DNA of 64,000 bases from an uncultured Lachnospiraceae bacterium (GCA_910585075.1 CAJUED010000017.1:3312-67311), one strand, 5' to 3'; counted from the stretch's first letter, positions 1 to 9,718 are shown. Notes: generated by a model from the sequence alone, not told the origin. Made by a program: numbers and translations.

Positions 1-122
1 ATGTAATAGTTCTTAATCTATCCGGTGTAGTGATACGGCTGGAATGTCTTTTAAAATGGTACAACATTTCTACAAAATATTAGATAATGTAAGAAGGGAA
101 AGGAAAGACAGGAGGGAAATGT

Positions 123-578
123 ATGGGAATGACACAGGAAGCTGTAGAAGCACGTAGGGATTATAAAAGGCAGTACAGGAATGAAAACCGGGATAAAATC
201 AATGCTCAGCAAAGAGAATGGCGTGCAAATAATCCTGATAAGGTAAAACAGTATAATGCAAGGTATTGGGAGAAGAAGTGTAGAGCATCATGGAAGGAAC
301 TTGGAATTACACCGGAACGATTAGAAGAACTGCAGGAAGCTGCCAGGTCGGGAAAGTATGATGAGGTAGTGCTGAATGCGGCCCACAAGGCTGACTGTTT
401 GACGGCGAAGTATATTATATTGTCCGTTAAAAAGAATCTCTCTTACGAGGGCTTACAACGGTTGTGGGAGCTGCGAGAGATTGAGCGCATGGCGTGTTGC
501 AGGACGGATTTTTATGGAAAGCGGCGACTATTTTTTCACTACTTGGATTGTGCTCTAAGAGGTGTGGAGGAAGACTGA
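123..578 (+). CDS. Hypothetical phage protein (basic N-terminus)
   Basis: Function not recognised. The 151-residue protein starts at an ATG six bases after GGAGGG. Residues 10-50 are very rich in Arg, Lys, Asn and Gln and probably helical; the rest is mixed charge with two Cys near the C-terminus (residues 126-127). Position, two genes before a tape measure gene, suggests a prophage structural or tail-assembly role, but this is inference. It slightly overlaps the longest version of the next frame. No signal peptide or membrane segment is visible. Confidence 0.7.
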   Translation: MGMTQEAVEARRDYKRQYRNENRDKINAQQREWRANNPDKVKQYNARYWEKKCRASWKELGITPERLEELQEAARSGKYDEVVLNAAHKADCLTAKYIILSVKKNLSYEGLQRLWELREIERMACCRTDFYGKRRLFFHYLDCALRGVEED

Positions 579-603
579 CGTAGAATGGGAAAGGATACCG
601 GAA

Positions 604-1026
604 ATGGGGAAAACACAGGGTGGAGAGAGATTCTTTAAGATAGAGCTGAATAACCAAGGAGATTATGTTATGGTTCCGATTGGAAATAGTGATTTTTATG
701 ACCATTTTGCGAAAGGGTGTAAGCAAATATGGGGAATGGCGGGAGGAGCCTGTAGCAAATTAAAGAAAATTGAGAGAAAGTATAAAAGTTCGAGAAGTCT
801 TGAGTCGGATCTGAAAAGAATTGAAGAAACAGCAAAGATAAATGTGCAGTTTTCTAAAAACGCAGCAGGTATAATTGATAATATTTTTGGAGAGGACACA
901 GTAAGAAAATATTTTTACAAGTCTTATGAGGAAAACCCTGGTTTTATACCTGGTGTAGAGTGTTTTACTGACTTCCTTGACCAGATTACACCCATAATGC
1001 AGAATCTGTTGGAGAACAGATTTTAA
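604..1026 (+). CDS. Phage tail assembly protein, tail-chaperone position
   Basis: A 140-residue protein directly upstream of the tape measure gene, where siphophages encode tail assembly chaperones. The C-terminal half (IFGEDTVRKYF, then a short segment with FTDFLDQI) resembles the small Firmicutes prophage proteins of the DUF6673 type that sit at this position; this is from memory and moderate. I chose ATG 604, which has AAAGGA eight bases upstream. A GTG at 562 would add 14 residues and overlap the previous gene but has no spaced ribosome binding site. No frameshift site was identified. Confidence 0.6.
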   Translation: MGKTQGGERFFKIELNNQGDYVMVPIGNSDFYDHFAKGCKQIWGMAGGACSKLKKIERKYKSSRSLESDLKRIEETAKINVQFSKNAAGIIDNIFGEDTVRKYFYKSYEENPGFIPGVECFTDFLDQITPIMQNLLENRF

Positions 1027-1156
1027 TGAATTATAGATAGTATCTTTTATATGAGAACATTAGTTTATATAGTATGTGAAAAAGAATAAGATAAAAATAT
1101 TACCGGTGCGTAAAAGGTACGCATTGCTAACCTGAAAAAATTACAGGCAGATTTGT

Positions 1157-1190
1157 AAAGGCATCTCTGCTTTGTGGAGGTGTCTTTTTT
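1157..1190 (+). promoter_or_regulatory. Terminator-like hairpin containing the tape measure ribosome binding site
   Basis: A 12-bp stem (1157-1168 with 1176-1187, some G-U pairs, 7-nt loop) is followed by a T run that ends at the ATG of the tape measure gene. The Shine-Dalgarno sequence GGAGGTG lies inside the 3' arm. It could act as a terminator/attenuator or hide the ribosome binding site. Confidence 0.55.
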
Positions 1191-4100
1191 ATGGCGCAAT
1201 ATGATGGCTCAATCAGAATTAGTACAGAAATAACGACCAAAGATGCGGAAAAAGAGCTAAAGAGTCTTGAGAGCAGTATATCAAAAACTGCCGACAAGAT
1301 TGCTTATTTGCGCTCAAAAATGGATGCGCTGAAAGACGTTAAGTTGCCTACACAAGAATATAAAGAGATTCAAACACAAATTGAAGCGACTGAAAAAAGA
1401 ATTACTGCTTTACAGGCACGTCAGGAGAAGTTTCTTGCTACTGGCGGAAAAGAATCTTCATCATCATACAAAAAAATGCAGTACGACTTGGAGGAATTGC
1501 AAAACTCGCTTCCATTCTTAAAAGGTGAATTACAGGATTTAATTGATTCAGGAAAAGCATTTACTCTCGGTTCTGATACTGATAAATACGCTGAAATGGC
1601 CGCGCAAATGGAGCAGCTTAATCAGCAGATAGAATCTGATACACAGCGGCAAACAGAATTACAATCTGCACTCGCATCAGAGGAACAGCGCCTTGCAGAT
1701 ATTAAAGCCAAATCAATGATATCTGACCAGCAAATTATTGATTTACTAGAGCGCCGCAAACAACTTACAAGTGAAATTGCTGATATGGAAAAGGCCGGGC
1801 TTGGATATGGGTATCAGGAATATGACACTGCACAACAGGAACTGTCTGCTGTTAATAAACAGATAAAGGAGTACAAAGACAATCTTTCTAAAGTACCAGA
1901 GAGATTTTCCATGATGCACAAATCCGCACAAAAGGCTTTTAGTGCTCTTTGCGGCGGTATTTCCAAAAGCAATGGATTATTTCCATTATTGAACAATTCT
2001 GCAGACAGAGCGTTTCAAACAGTATCAAAGGGAGCCAAACAAGGCGCTGGTTTACTTTCTACATTTGCAGGCCGTTTAAAAGGTCTTGCAGCTTCGGCAT
2101 TTATATTCAATCTGATGTCCAAAGGGTTTAGCTCTATGGTTTCCAGTATGAAAACCGGATTTACAAACCTTATGGAATATTCGGGGAGTTTTGCAGACAG
2201 TATTCAGTCTGTAAAAAATTCCTTAAGTACTCTCGGGAATCAGATAGCAGCGGCCTTTGCTCCGGTAGTACAGGCGGTTATCCCGTGGTTGAATCAGCTT
2301 ATTTCCGTACTCGCAACTGCTATGTCTTATGTGGCGCAGTTTATTGCGGCATTGACAGGAAAAGGGTCATATATAAGAGCGAAGAAAGTACAAGACGCTT
2401 ATAATGCGTCTTTAGGAGGCACGGCAAAGAAAGAAAAAGATGTAGCCGACAATGCGGATGATATGTCGGATTCGCTTGATGATACAAAAAAATCTGCGGA
2501 TAAGGCACGCAGTGCACTGGCAGCATTTGATGATTTAGATGTACTGGAAAAACAGGATGAGGATACGAGCAACACAGCACTGGATAAAATAAAAGATGTA
2601 AAAGATGCAATGGACGATTTGGGAAGTGGTGCGGGCGGTGGTACAGGGGATTGGTTTGAGGAAGTCCCTATTGAAAGCAGTATCCTGGATGCGGTAGAAA
2701 ACCTGAAAAATATTCTTGCACAAATTTTTGCACCGTTAAAAGAAGTGTGGGACAGGGAGAGCAAATTTGTTATAGATTCCTGGAAATATGCGCTTGGTGA
2801 GACATGGCAACTGATAAAGGATATAGGACGCGATTTTCTCACTGTATGGAATCAGGAATCGACTATTCAGATGTTTGCAGATATGCTTCATATTGTTGGG
2901 GATATTGGACTGGTTATAGGAAATTTGACACACAATCTTGATGAAGCATGGAATAAGAATCAAATAGGTTTACAGATTCTTGAAAATATCAGAGATATCT
3001 TTGCCGTAATTATTTCAAATATACGAGAAGCGGCTGACTATACAGTGCTATGGAGCAAAAACCTTGATTTTTATCCGCTTCTTGAAGCATTTGAGGGACT
3101 TACAGCATCTTTGATACCATTGATGGATAATCTAAGTTCCGCTTTAGTTTTTCTATACGAACATGCTTTACTTCCCATAGCAAAGTGGGCAATAGAATCA
3201 GCTTTGCCGGCTTCTATTGATGTGGTATCTGCGGCAATCGACGTGTTAAATGCAGTACTGGAAGCACTACAGCCTTTAGGATTATGGTTTTGGGAGAATT
3301 TTTTACAACCGTTGGGAGCTTGGGCGGGGGATGCCATTATAACAGCATTAGAAACAATTTCTAATTTGTTGACGGGTTTTGCCAATTGGATTGTAGAAAA
3401 TTCGGAGGCAGTGCAGAACTTTGTCATTATAATGGGTTCTTTTGCAGCGGCATTTAAAATTGTTACTACTGTTGTAAGTGCATGGAGCGCGATATCAGCA
3501 ATTGCATCTGCGGCGACAACGGCATTAGGTGCAGCCATAGCCTTTCTAACTTCTCCGGTGGGAATTATCGTTGCTGCTATTGGGGCACTTATTGCGGCTG
3601 GTGTATTGCTGTATAAACACTGGGATGAAGTGAAAGCAGCTGCAGAAAATTTAAAGGAAAATATAGTCAATATTGTAAAAAAAATTGGAGAATGGCTTAC
3701 AAACTTTTTTTCACAGCTATCAAGCAGTATTTCTTCAAAATTACAGAGCATACAAAAATTTTTCTCTGATATTTGGACGGCCATATATAAATCCACAACC
3801 GAAATATGGACAAAGGTTCAGGAGTGGTTCACCCAGACTCTTAGCAATATTCAGAAATTATTTACTGATATATGGACCGACATTCAAAACTGGTTTACCG
3901 GATTCTGGAACAGATTTACTAATTCCCTCCGGGAAGTATGGTCAAATATTGTCTTATTCTTTGGACAAAAATTCAATGAAATAAAGCAATTATTTAACAA
4001 TTATATGTCATTTGTAAGTGACATTATAAGTAACGGATGGACTAATGCATGGAACAAAGCAACAGAAGTATTTAACAGCTTTAAATCAAAAATAGAAAGC

Positions 4101-4583
4101 ATAGTAAGTGGAATTAAAGATGTGCTGGGTTCATTCGTTTCGTGGGTTTCGGATATCGTATCAAAAATAACATCCACGATTGGCAAAATTGTAGATTCCG
4201 TTTCCTCCGCCAATTCGTCTGTTGACCAGTTGTCAGAAAGAGATATATCGGCCAGGAGCTCTTATATGTTGGTAAACACTTACGCCTATAATCTGGATGA
4301 TATTCCGCATCTCGCATCAGGTTCCGTTATTCGTGGCGGTAATCCATTTATGGTTATGTTGGGGGACCAGCCACACGGTCAGACAAACATTGAGGCGCCA
4401 CTTTCTACAATTGAGCAGGCGGTTGACAATGTTATGTCCCGGAGAGGATACAGTGGCGGCGTATTAAACCCGACTATAGCACTGAATGTTAACGGCCAGG
4501 AATTTGCCAGACTAACATTAAATGATATTTTGAGGGAAGCTGCGCGGCAAGGATATGACGTTTCTGTATTGGGGGTAACATAA
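1191..4583 (+). CDS. Phage tail tape measure protein
   Basis: At 1130 residues this has the usual tape measure architecture. The N-terminal 240 residues are a long coiled coil rich in Glu, Lys and Gln (for example around KSLESSISK). Hydrophobic segments follow near residues 340-390 and 745-805 (Ala/Ile/Val-rich, typical of the membrane-active part), then amphipathic Trp-rich repeats with the pattern WF/IW. The C-terminus has a compact domain with GSVIRGGNPFMVMLGD, common in Gram-positive prophage tape measures. It sets tail length and helps DNA ejection. The expected distal tail, baseplate and lysis genes do not follow, so the prophage is truncated here. Confidence 0.93.
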   Translation: MAQYDGSIRISTEITTKDAEKELKSLESSISKTADKIAYLRSKMDALKDVKLPTQEYKEIQTQIEATEKRITALQARQEKFLATGGKESSSSYKKMQYDLEELQNSLPFLKGELQDLIDSGKAFTLGSDTDKYAEMAAQMEQLNQQIESDTQRQTELQSALASEEQRLADIKAKSMISDQQIIDLLERRKQLTSEIADMEKAGLGYGYQEYDTAQQELSAVNKQIKEYKDNLSKVPERFSMMHKSAQKAFSALCGGISKSNGLFPLLNNSADRAFQTVSKGAKQGAGLLSTFAGRLKGLAASAFIFNLMSKGFSSMVSSMKTGFTNLMEYSGSFADSIQSVKNSLSTLGNQIAAAFAPVVQAVIPWLNQLISVLATAMSYVAQFIAALTGKGSYIRAKKVQDAYNASLGGTAKKEKDVADNADDMSDSLDDTKKSADKARSALAAFDDLDVLEKQDEDTSNTALDKIKDVKDAMDDLGSGAGGGTGDWFEEVPIESSILDAVENLKNILAQIFAPLKEVWDRESKFVIDSWKYALGETWQLIKDIGRDFLTVWNQESTIQMFADMLHIVGDIGLVIGNLTHNLDEAWNKNQIGLQILENIRDIFAVIISNIREAADYTVLWSKNLDFYPLLEAFEGLTASLIPLMDNLSSALVFLYEHALLPIAKWAIESALPASIDVVSAAIDVLNAVLEALQPLGLWFWENFLQPLGAWAGDAIITALETISNLLTGFANWIVENSEAVQNFVIIMGSFAAAFKIVTTVVSAWSAISAIASAATTALGAAIAFLTSPVGIIVAAIGALIAAGVLLYKHWDEVKAAAENLKENIVNIVKKIGEWLTNFFSQLSSSISSKLQSIQKFFSDIWTAIYKSTTEIWTKVQEWFTQTLSNIQKLFTDIWTDIQNWFTGFWNRFTNSLREVWSNIVLFFGQKFNEIKQLFNNYMSFVSDIISNGWTNAWNKATEVFNSFKSKIESIVSGIKDVLGSFVSWVSDIVSKITSTIGKIVDSVSSANSSVDQLSERDISARSSYMLVNTYAYNLDDIPHLASGSVIRGGNPFMVMLGDQPHGQTNIEAPLSTIEQAVDNVMSRRGYSGGVLNPTIALNVNGQEFARLTLNDILREAARQGYDVSVLGVT

Positions 4584-4943
4584 AATTAAACTGCGTCATT
4601 TTCCACTAGTGACACGTTAGTGACAAGCGATTCGCCAAGGGCCTGAAAATCAAGGAAATTTTTGAATATTCCTTTAAGGATTTCTTAATTTTGGAAAAAA
4701 GCCTATAAAATGGGCTTTTTTTTGTTATACTAATGGCAGATAGAAACGACCTGCTGATTTTGGAAATCAGTTTGTGAAAAAGCTATGCTTCTAATGGAAG
4801 GATTTTTGTGTGGATGTGGCACAGGCGGATGAGCGCTTACGGCCTTTTGTGGAAACTTTCTTCCTGTGAGAAGACAGGCGGCAGATAGAGTGTGCGGAAT
4901 GGATAACTGTTTATATTTTATGAAAGGACGGGAGGGGAATATC
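4584..4943. other. Intergenic junction between prophage remnant and chromosomal genes
   Basis: No gene seen in 360 bases. It holds a direct repeat TAGTGACA-CGT-TAGTGACA at 4607-4625, an AT-rich stretch, and a terminator at 4695-4723. The change from phage tail genes to surface genes occurs here, so this is the likely end of the prophage remnant. I cannot identify an att site from one end alone. Confidence 0.5.
4695..4723 (+). terminator. Rho-independent terminator after prophage remnant
   Basis: AAAAAAGCC pairs with GGGCTTTTTTTT across a short AT loop, ending in eight T. Confidence 0.6.
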
Positions 4944-6380
4944 TTGTTTGTTTCTGTATTTTTCCTTGCTTTTTTGGGAGTTACCGGGCTCTTATTCTTT
5001 TTACTGCCTGTAAAGTGCAGACCTGCGGTTTTGCTTATTTCCAGTTATGTTTTTTGTGGATATGCAGATCTGCGGGCTTTGGCGGTTCTGATTCTGATTT
5101 CTTTTTGTACGTGGGCAACAGGGCGGCGAATAGAAAAGTCACAGGCTCGTGGGCGAATCCTGCAAAGCAAAATCCGGATGGTGGGATTAGTGGTGCTTTA
5201 TGCCGCGATATTGTGCGGCTATAAATATCTGCCATACTTCTTGGAGCGTTTTGGTATAGGGCGGCAGGTACCGGATTGGGTGCTGGGGCAGCTGATTATG
5301 CCGATAGGGCTGTCATTTTATTTGTTCCAGGCGATTGGGTATCTGGTAGATGTTTATCAGGGTAAAAGCCGGGCGGAAAAAAGTTTTTTACTGCTCAGCT
5401 GCCATTTGGCCTTTTTTCCCAAGCTGGTCAGCGGCCCTATTGAGAGAGAGCAGGATTTTCTGCCCCAGCTAAAAAGCATTGGTCAGGTAAAGGCCTGGGA
5501 CAGAGGAAGGCTGTCGGTGGCATTTACTTACATGCTCTGGGGTTATTTTATGAAGATGGTGGTGGCGGACAGACTGGCGGTGACGGTAAATCAGATTTTT
5601 GACTATCCGGATTTGTTTGACAGCCTTTGGCTTTTGGTGGGTATGCTTTTGTATACCATGCAGATTTACTGCGATTTTGCCGGGTATTCTTATATTGCAA
5701 TCGGCTGTGCCAAAATTTTCGGCCTGAATCTGACGCAAAATTTTAAAGCTCCTTATTTGGCCGGTAGTATCTCGGATTTTTGGCGCAGGTGGCATGTCTC
5801 GCTGAGCACGTGGCTTCGGGATTACATTTATATTCCTCTGGGAGGAAACCGAAAAGGGATCGTAAGGAAATGTGTCAATACCATGGTGGTGTTCCTGGTG
5901 TGCGGAATGTGGCATGGCGTGGGCATTAATTTTATCCTGTGGGGACTGCTTCACGGTCTATATTCCGTTATTGAGACTCTTTCGCGGAAAATGGGATGGA
6001 AGGTAAAAGGAGGGCAAGTGATTACCTTTCTTTCGGTAGCCTTTGCATGGATTTTCTTCCGGGCAAGCAGCGCCGGGGCGGCTTTTGTGTATGTGGGAAG
6101 GATGTTTACGGCCGGCATCCACCCCGGGAGCTGGCGGGAGTCAGTAGAAATGCTGGGGCTGAACGCGGTGGAGATGGCGGTGATTCTGGCCGGACTTTTG
6201 GTAATTGGCATGGTGGATTATCTTTGTAATAAGAAAAAACTCCATTTGCCGGTGCTCATTCAATACAGGCCAAGCGCTGCCAGATATTTTGTATTTTATC
6301 TGCTGATTATTGCGATTTTTGTTTTCGGGATGTACGGGCCGGGGTATCATGCGGAGCAGTTTATTTATATGCAGTTTTAA
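4944..6380 (+). CDS. MBOAT family membrane O-acyltransferase (AlgI/DltB-like)
   Basis: Multi-spanning membrane protein of the MBOAT family, which moves acyl (often acetyl) groups across the membrane for transfer to surface polysaccharide or teichoic acid. The signature region is present: FWRRWHVSLSTWLRDYIYIP followed by GGNRKG, then the catalytic-histidine region GMWHGVGINFILWG. I prefer the TTG at 4944, seven bases after GGGAGGGG, giving 478 residues starting at a membrane helix; the frame is open back to a GTG at 4866 but that extension is hydrophilic and lacks a good binding site. The next gene is an SGNH-type protein, the standard AlgI partner. The acyl acceptor is unknown. Confidence 0.92.
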   Translation: MFVSVFFLAFLGVTGLLFFLLPVKCRPAVLLISSYVFCGYADLRALAVLILISFCTWATGRRIEKSQARGRILQSKIRMVGLVVLYAAILCGYKYLPYFLERFGIGRQVPDWVLGQLIMPIGLSFYLFQAIGYLVDVYQGKSRAEKSFLLLSCHLAFFPKLVSGPIEREQDFLPQLKSIGQVKAWDRGRLSVAFTYMLWGYFMKMVVADRLAVTVNQIFDYPDLFDSLWLLVGMLLYTMQIYCDFAGYSYIAIGCAKIFGLNLTQNFKAPYLAGSISDFWRRWHVSLSTWLRDYIYIPLGGNRKGIVRKCVNTMVVFLVCGMWHGVGINFILWGLLHGLYSVIETLSRKMGWKVKGGQVITFLSVAFAWIFFRASSAGAAFVYVGRMFTAGIHPGSWRESVEMLGLNAVEMAVILAGLLVIGMVDYLCNKKKLHLPVLIQYRPSAARYFVFYLLIIAIFVFGMYGPGYHAEQFIYMQF

Positions 6381-6437
6381 TTGCCAGGATTTGTGCCGAA
6401 GCTCCAAGCTGTGGGTGGCTGGGTGTATGCGGGCGTA

Positions 6438-6535
6438 GGTTGAAAAACAGGAATGAATTTTTGGAGATTTTTCAACCACAAATTTGCGTTGACACCCTAA
6501 GCTGCGGGCGGTTGGCAGTATGAGGAATTAGAATG
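6438..6535 (+). repeat. Hairpin leader repeat, copy A
   Basis: A 10-bp outer stem (6438-6447 with 6468-6477) and an inner stem CAGGAA/TTTTTG closed by loop TGAA, then about 55 bases conserved up to the start codon at 6533. About 95 bases are shared with the leader at 40435-40534, with compensatory changes in the stems; a shortened hairpin occurs at 11374-11412. Confidence 0.6.
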
Positions 6536-7555
6536 AAAAAGAATTTAACACGAATTGGATTTGTTGTACTTTTGCTGGGAACGCTTTTCCTGATTACCAG
6601 TGTTCTGCGGGTGAAATCCGAACATGGCGTGAATCAAAAAGCGGGGCTTTACCTGCAGCCCAGGGATTCAATAGATGTGGCAATGATGGGAACAAGCCAT
6701 ATTCATTGTGGTGTCAATACAGGGTTGCTGTGGGAAAACTACGGTATAGCGGCTTATGATTACAGCGGGGCGGAGCAGCCCTTATGGATGACCTATTACT
6801 ATTTGAAGGAACTGTACAAATACCAGAATCCTCAGGTGATTGTGCTGGATATGTATGCCCCGGCCGCGTTTAAGGAAGACTATCAGTATGACTTTATTGC
6901 GGAAAATATATATGGCATGCGGTTTTCTCTGAATAAAATGCAAATGCTTGCGGTAAGTGTGGAACCGGCAAAACTGCATCAGTATTTTCCTTCTTTTGCA
7001 GTTTACCACAGCAGATATGACGACCTTGAGAAAGAAGATTTTGAAACCTTTCCGTGGGATTATGAAGATATGGAAGCCTTTAAAGGTTACACGCCTTACT
7101 GGAAACGGGAACCCCAGCAGCGGACTGAGATTTCGGAGGACGGAAATGACGGGCTTACCCCTAAATCGGAAAAATATTTAAAAAAGATAATCGACCTTAC
7201 CAAAAAGAAGGGGAGCGATTTGGTGCTGATTGTGGCGCCTTATATGATTACCCCGGAGGAGCAGCGGACCTACAACAGGATTACGGAGATTGCGGCGGAA
7301 AATGGGTTGATTTTTATCAATTACAATGAGTATTTTGGAGAAATAGGACTGGATGCGGAGACGGATTTTAATGATGGCTCCCACTTAAATTATTGGGGAA
7401 GCTGCAAATTCACGGAATATCTGGGCGCCTTCTTAGACTCCTACGACACAGTCCCCGACAGGCGAGGACAAGAGGGATATGAATCCTGGGACAAAAATGT
7501 GGAAATAATAAAGCAGGAACTGCAAACCCATGAAGACGCCACCTCTGAAAAATAA
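6533..7555 (+). CDS. SGNH-type partner of the O-acyltransferase
   Basis: A 340-residue protein with one N-terminal membrane anchor (residues 8-26) and an extracellular domain. GTSH near residue 54 fits the SGNH serine block (GxSx), and DGSHLN near residue 282 supplies the Asp/His pair. Such proteins act outside the membrane with an AlgI-like MBOAT to acylate polysaccharide, like AlgX/AlgJ or DltD. The order MBOAT then SGNH partner supports this. The gene follows a 150-base spacer holding the hairpin leader repeat. Which polymer is modified cannot be seen. Confidence 0.82.
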   Translation: MKKNLTRIGFVVLLLGTLFLITSVLRVKSEHGVNQKAGLYLQPRDSIDVAMMGTSHIHCGVNTGLLWENYGIAAYDYSGAEQPLWMTYYYLKELYKYQNPQVIVLDMYAPAAFKEDYQYDFIAENIYGMRFSLNKMQMLAVSVEPAKLHQYFPSFAVYHSRYDDLEKEDFETFPWDYEDMEAFKGYTPYWKREPQQRTEISEDGNDGLTPKSEKYLKKIIDLTKKKGSDLVLIVAPYMITPEEQRTYNRITEIAAENGLIFINYNEYFGEIGLDAETDFNDGSHLNYWGSCKFTEYLGAFLDSYDTVPDRRGQEGYESWDKNVEIIKQELQTHEDATSEK

Positions 7556-7596
7556 CCCCTCAAGAGCACAATTTTAAAAGGCATATGAGGAGAAGG

Positions 7597-7625
7597 TTGT
7601 TTTTTCAGGGTATATAATTTATAAT
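7597..7625 (+). promoter_or_regulatory. Promoter of the CotH-VTC-DUF4956 genes
   Basis: TTGTTT, 17-base spacer, perfect TATAAT at 7620-7625, about 20 bases before the CotH start region. Confidence 0.6.
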
Positions 7626-7645
7626 GTACGGGATGGCAATGAGCA

Positions 7646-9598
7646 GTGCCAAACTATAAGATGGAAAACTGCCTGTTTACAGGCACAAAAGCAAATGGAA
7701 GGGGAAGGCGTCACAAGTGTATGCAGGGCAGAGCAAGTTTCGGGAACAAAATACGCATATTTATGTCCGTCTCTGCCTGCCTGATGCTGGTGGTGCTTTT
7801 AGCAGGTTCCTATATGCGGACAGACCACGAGAAAGAGATAATGGACGGTCTGTTTCTGGAATACAATCTGAATGGAGAAAGTATAAGGATTTCACTGTGG
7901 GAGGATGAGGAGGCGGAAATATACTATGCTTTTCTGCCATCCTTTTTTGCGGAAAAAAGCAGGGAGTTTTTGCTTCGGTACGAAGATGGCAGAGGCACTC
8001 TTAAAATAGACGGCACAGTTTATAAAGACGGCGCCCTTTTTACGGAAACGGGCAGGGAGGAAATCCACAGGCTGGAGCTCCTTGGCCCTTTTGGCATTTC
8101 TTATATGGATAAAGAGCTTAAAGTGCTTGTCTCGGAGAATGTCCCTGCGCTTTTCTTTACGGCGCAGGCGCAGGAGGATTTACTTAGCCTTAAAGAATTT
8201 GCCGGGAAGAAATACATTGAAACCGGTAGTCTTACGATGGTGGATGAAACCGGCAGTATTGTCTGTAAAGAGTCCCTGGAGAAGTTTAAGCTGCGGGGAA
8301 ATCTGACCGCCACCCTGGATAAAAAGCCTTTTACCTTTTCTTTCAAGGCGCCTATTGGGCTGTGCGGCATGAAGCCGGGCATAAAGTGGAATCTGCTGGC
8401 AAATGCCACGGACGGTTCTTACCTGAGAAATATGCTGGTGCTAAATCTTGCAAATGAGAGTATATCGGCTTATGAGCCGGACGGGGCTTTTGTTGAGGTC
8501 TATTTAAACGGCGGTTATCAGGGGCTTTATCTTTTGACGGAGGCGGTGGAAATTGGGGAAAACCGTCTTGAAATTGACGAGGATGAGAGCTGGTTTTTGG
8601 AAATGGAGCTGGACTTCAGGCTCGAGGAGGATACCCCTTTTGTGGTGACGGATAAGGGGCAGATTTTTGCAATCCATACCCGGACGGGGTTTGCCACGCA
8701 GGAGGAAAAGGAAAAGATTCTTTACAGGCTGAATGATATAGAAAGCGCCCTGGATGGGAAGGACGGGGTCAGCTTGTTAAGCGGGAAACCCTTAGGGGAA
8801 TTGATTGATTTGGAATCCTGGGCGGAGGCTTTTCTGATACAGGAGATATCAGGTGACCATGATACGGGAATTGCCAGTCAGTTTGCATATGCGCCTGAGA
8901 AGGAAAATTCGCTTTTGTACGCCGGTCCGGTGTGGGATTTTGACGGAGCTATGGGAAACGTGAATACGGCCATGTTTCAAAATCCTGAGGCGCTTACCGC
9001 TTCCATAGAGCAGACAAGGCCGCCTGGCAATGCCAATCAGAACCGCTGGTTTGCCGCTCTGTACCGGAATAAGGAGTTCAGGCAGAGGGTGGAAGAAAAA
9101 TATCAAACTGTTTTTCGGGAAAATCTGGAGAAAATACTGACAGGTAGAATAGAAAGCTATGAGGATGAAATATACCGCAGCGCCGTTTTGGACGGGCTTA
9201 GATGGCATGAAAAGCGACTGGGCTGGATGTTTGTACTGCCAGAGGATCTTGAAGTTCCGGATGAACCGGGATATGAAGATTATGTGCAGCTTAAGAGTCA
9301 CGTCCTGATGGTAAGGGATTTTTTATCCCAAAAGAAAGAATTCCTTGACAAGCTGTGGGTGGAGCAGGTGGATTTTTGCATTGTGGAAGTGCGAAATGAC
9401 TTTCCGGAGTTGAATCAGGATTACAATCAGACTCTTTACTACTGGGTGGAGAGGGGAGAGGCGCTTAAGGGCCTTCCTGCATTTACCTCTAAGAACGGGA
9501 GTATTTACGGATATGTAGACAGTAAAACAGGGGAGAAAGTTTGTGACGGTACTGTCATATGGGAGGATTGTGTGATTGAAGGGGTTTTAAATGAATAG
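7646..9598 (+). CDS. CotH kinase family protein
   Basis: A 650-residue protein with an N-terminal membrane anchor (about residues 36-55) and an extracellular CotH domain. Visible CotH blocks are KLRGNLT, KPFTFSFK, KWNLLANATDGSYLRN, VEVYLNGGYQGLYLLTE and the metal-site block GPVWDFDGAMGN. CotH proteins are atypical protein kinases best known from spore coats; in Clostridia many are surface proteins beside VTC and DUF4956 genes, as here. The start is uncertain: GTG 7646, ATG 7661 and ATG 7721 are all in frame, none with an ideal binding site. Confidence 0.9.
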   Translation: MPNYKMENCLFTGTKANGRGRRHKCMQGRASFGNKIRIFMSVSACLMLVVLLAGSYMRTDHEKEIMDGLFLEYNLNGESIRISLWEDEEAEIYYAFLPSFFAEKSREFLLRYEDGRGTLKIDGTVYKDGALFTETGREEIHRLELLGPFGISYMDKELKVLVSENVPALFFTAQAQEDLLSLKEFAGKKYIETGSLTMVDETGSIVCKESLEKFKLRGNLTATLDKKPFTFSFKAPIGLCGMKPGIKWNLLANATDGSYLRNMLVLNLANESISAYEPDGAFVEVYLNGGYQGLYLLTEAVEIGENRLEIDEDESWFLEMELDFRLEEDTPFVVTDKGQIFAIHTRTGFATQEEKEKILYRLNDIESALDGKDGVSLLSGKPLGELIDLESWAEAFLIQEISGDHDTGIASQFAYAPEKENSLLYAGPVWDFDGAMGNVNTAMFQNPEALTASIEQTRPPGNANQNRWFAALYRNKEFRQRVEEKYQTVFRENLEKILTGRIESYEDEIYRSAVLDGLRWHEKRLGWMFVLPEDLEVPDEPGYEDYVQLKSHVLMVRDFLSQKKEFLDKLWVEQVDFCIVEVRNDFPELNQDYNQTLYYWVERGEALKGLPAFTSKNGSIYGYVDSKTGEKVCDGTVIWEDCVIEGVLNE

Positions 9599-9718
9599 CC
9601 TGGAAAAGGAAGACGAAAAATAAACTGGCATAAAAGAAGCCGACAGCCGGCTTTAAAGCAGGTCAATTCAGGCCGGGGATTTTAATCGACGGCTGCCTGT
9701 GGTATGGAGGATTGGGCT

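Noticed and set aside
3071..3796. 241-codon frame on the minus strand inside the tape measure gene
   Set aside because: Low-complexity Ala/Ser/Ile composition mirrors the plus-strand coding sequence; no binding site or homology.
4584..4700. Prophage attachment site
   Set aside because: The TAGTGACA direct repeat is suggestive, but without the other prophage end a core repeat cannot be shown.
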